Positions 63,448 to 64,000 of a stretch of 64,000 nt of DNA are shown piece after piece. The translations under genes were made by a program, and so were the position numbers. Within the stretch, counting starts at the first letter, position 1, and each line of letters begins with the position of its first letter. The DNA lies in the NCBI RefSeq assembly GCF_000497245.1, contig NZ_AWTC01000001.1, positions 242,234-306,233 on the forward strand, written 5' to 3'. Below the pieces are notes generated by a model, which made no database searches, was not told where the DNA came from, and was given only the letters and a program-made list of their open reading frames with translations. Source of the DNA: Sporolactobacillus laevolacticus DSM 442. Its GTDB lineage: Bacteria > Bacillota > Bacilli > Bacillales > Sporolactobacillaceae.

Positions 63448-64000
63448 ATGTTACGGTTTAAAAAAAATACGCAAAACACAATTGATACATCCGAACAATC
63501 TACTGAAAAAGGAGAATCCATCGGCAGAATTCAGGTCGCCGCCGATCAATTAAAAGGCATTGTAGAACAGCTGAAGCATGCTGCCGATGCCTTGAGTGTG
63601 ACATCCAGTTCAAGCCAGTCTAGTGTCTCGGAATTTAAAGTGCATACAGGCCGTACGGCTGACGATACATCGCAAGTAAATGAACAAATGCAGCGGATCC
63701 AGAACTCCGCACAAAAAATTCTATCCATTGTCACTGGTGTTCAAAAGGATAGCGAACAGACCTATCAAGATCTTATCCTATCCTTAAAGGCTGTTGATAC
63801 ATTGGAAAAAACAATGAATGCAATTCTGAATGGTCACCGCGAATTAATCAGCCAAATGAATGAGCTTGTCGAGCATTCAAAAAAATCGATCAAGTCTTTA
63901 AATTGATTGGATCGATTTCGGAGGAGACAAATATACTTTCGCTTAATGCCGCGATCGAAGCCGCAAGAGCCGGTGAAGCGGGTAAAGGTTTTTCCGTTGT
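63448..64000 (+). pseudogene. Soluble methyl-accepting chemotaxis protein, frameshifted and cut by the window edge
   Basis: The ATG at 63448 follows GGGAGG. The first frame is a helical domain without membrane segments (about 150 residues) and stops at 63906. The conserved signalling hairpin continues in another frame: [19 protein letters not shown] then [14 protein letters not shown] to the window end. Adding one base to a run of seven A at 63879-63885 joins them. The lack of membrane segments resembles soluble receptors such as B. subtilis YfmS. It may be broken, slip-prone or a sequencing error. Confidence 0.78.

Overview
The window reads as chromosomal DNA of a spore-forming Firmicute of the order Bacillales. 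Sporulation and morphogenesis genes (spoIVFB/FA, spoIIB, spoVID, ysxE, gerM, three YjcZ-type micro-proteins, lonB) sit in the arrangement known from Bacillus subtilis: minCD-mreBCD-radC-spoIIB, folC-valS-ysxE-spoVID-hemL-ysxC-lonB-clpX-tig-ysoA, and racE-gerM-rph-ysnA-ysnB. Several expected neighbours are missing: hemAXCDB beside hemL, lonA beside lonB, maf beside radC. A Clostridia-type SCIFF peptide system is present. My best guess, from memory and without a search, is a member of the Sporolactobacillaceae or a close relative.

Layout. 1-7.3 kb: spoIVFB (cut by the window edge), spoIVFA with a sigma-E-like promoter, minD, minC, mreD, mreC, mreB, radC and spoIIB, all on the minus strand. 7.4-17.4 kb: a membrane GAF-GGDEF diguanylate cyclase, folC, valS with its T-box leader, two CotS/YsxE-like coat proteins and spoVID. 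17.6-28.2 kb: a DUF421 protein, a small XRE/membrane-protein operon, orphan hemL, ysxC, lonB, clpX, tig and ysoA, with dispersed repeats between them. 28.3-36.4 kb: an M29 aminopeptidase, YolD-like and SRAP proteins, a butanol-dehydrogenase-like enzyme, a DUF1461 protein, class III fbp and a DoxX protein. 36.4-41 kb: a SCIFF/ranthipeptide locus (precursor scfA, radical SAM maturase scfB), a YczE-like membrane protein, a zinc dehydrogenase and a decayed second copy of the scfB 3' end. 41-47 kb: an accessory stretch with three YjcZ paralogues, small membrane-protein genes, broken genes and tRNA-Arg(TCT). 47-54.6 kb: an FAA-type hydrolase, a DUF4173/XRE/DUF2975 operon, a 3D-domain protein and a penicillin V acylase-type Ntn hydrolase. 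54.7-57.4 kb: a non-homologous end joining operon (ku, and LigD split into separate ligase and polymerase genes). 57.4-57.8 kb: two tandem, promoter-plus-terminator-bounded units that look like paralogous small RNAs. 57.9-63.1 kb: queH, a micro-protein, ysnB, rdgB, rph, gerM and racE. The right edge holds a soluble chemoreceptor gene interrupted by a frameshift.

How it fits together. Most of the window is conserved housekeeping and spore biology: division-site placement, the rod-shape machinery, mother-cell sigma-K activation, coat assembly, proteostasis and spore DNA repair. The most unusual content is the SCIFF locus, whose precursor has lost one of six cysteines and what I believe is the thioether acceptor residue, with a maturase relic nearby; the tandem small-RNA-like units; a family of MITE-like repeats with terminal inverted repeats and footprints; and an array of small membrane-protein genes sharing a 3' module. 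All family assignments come from recalled sequence features; no database search was possible.
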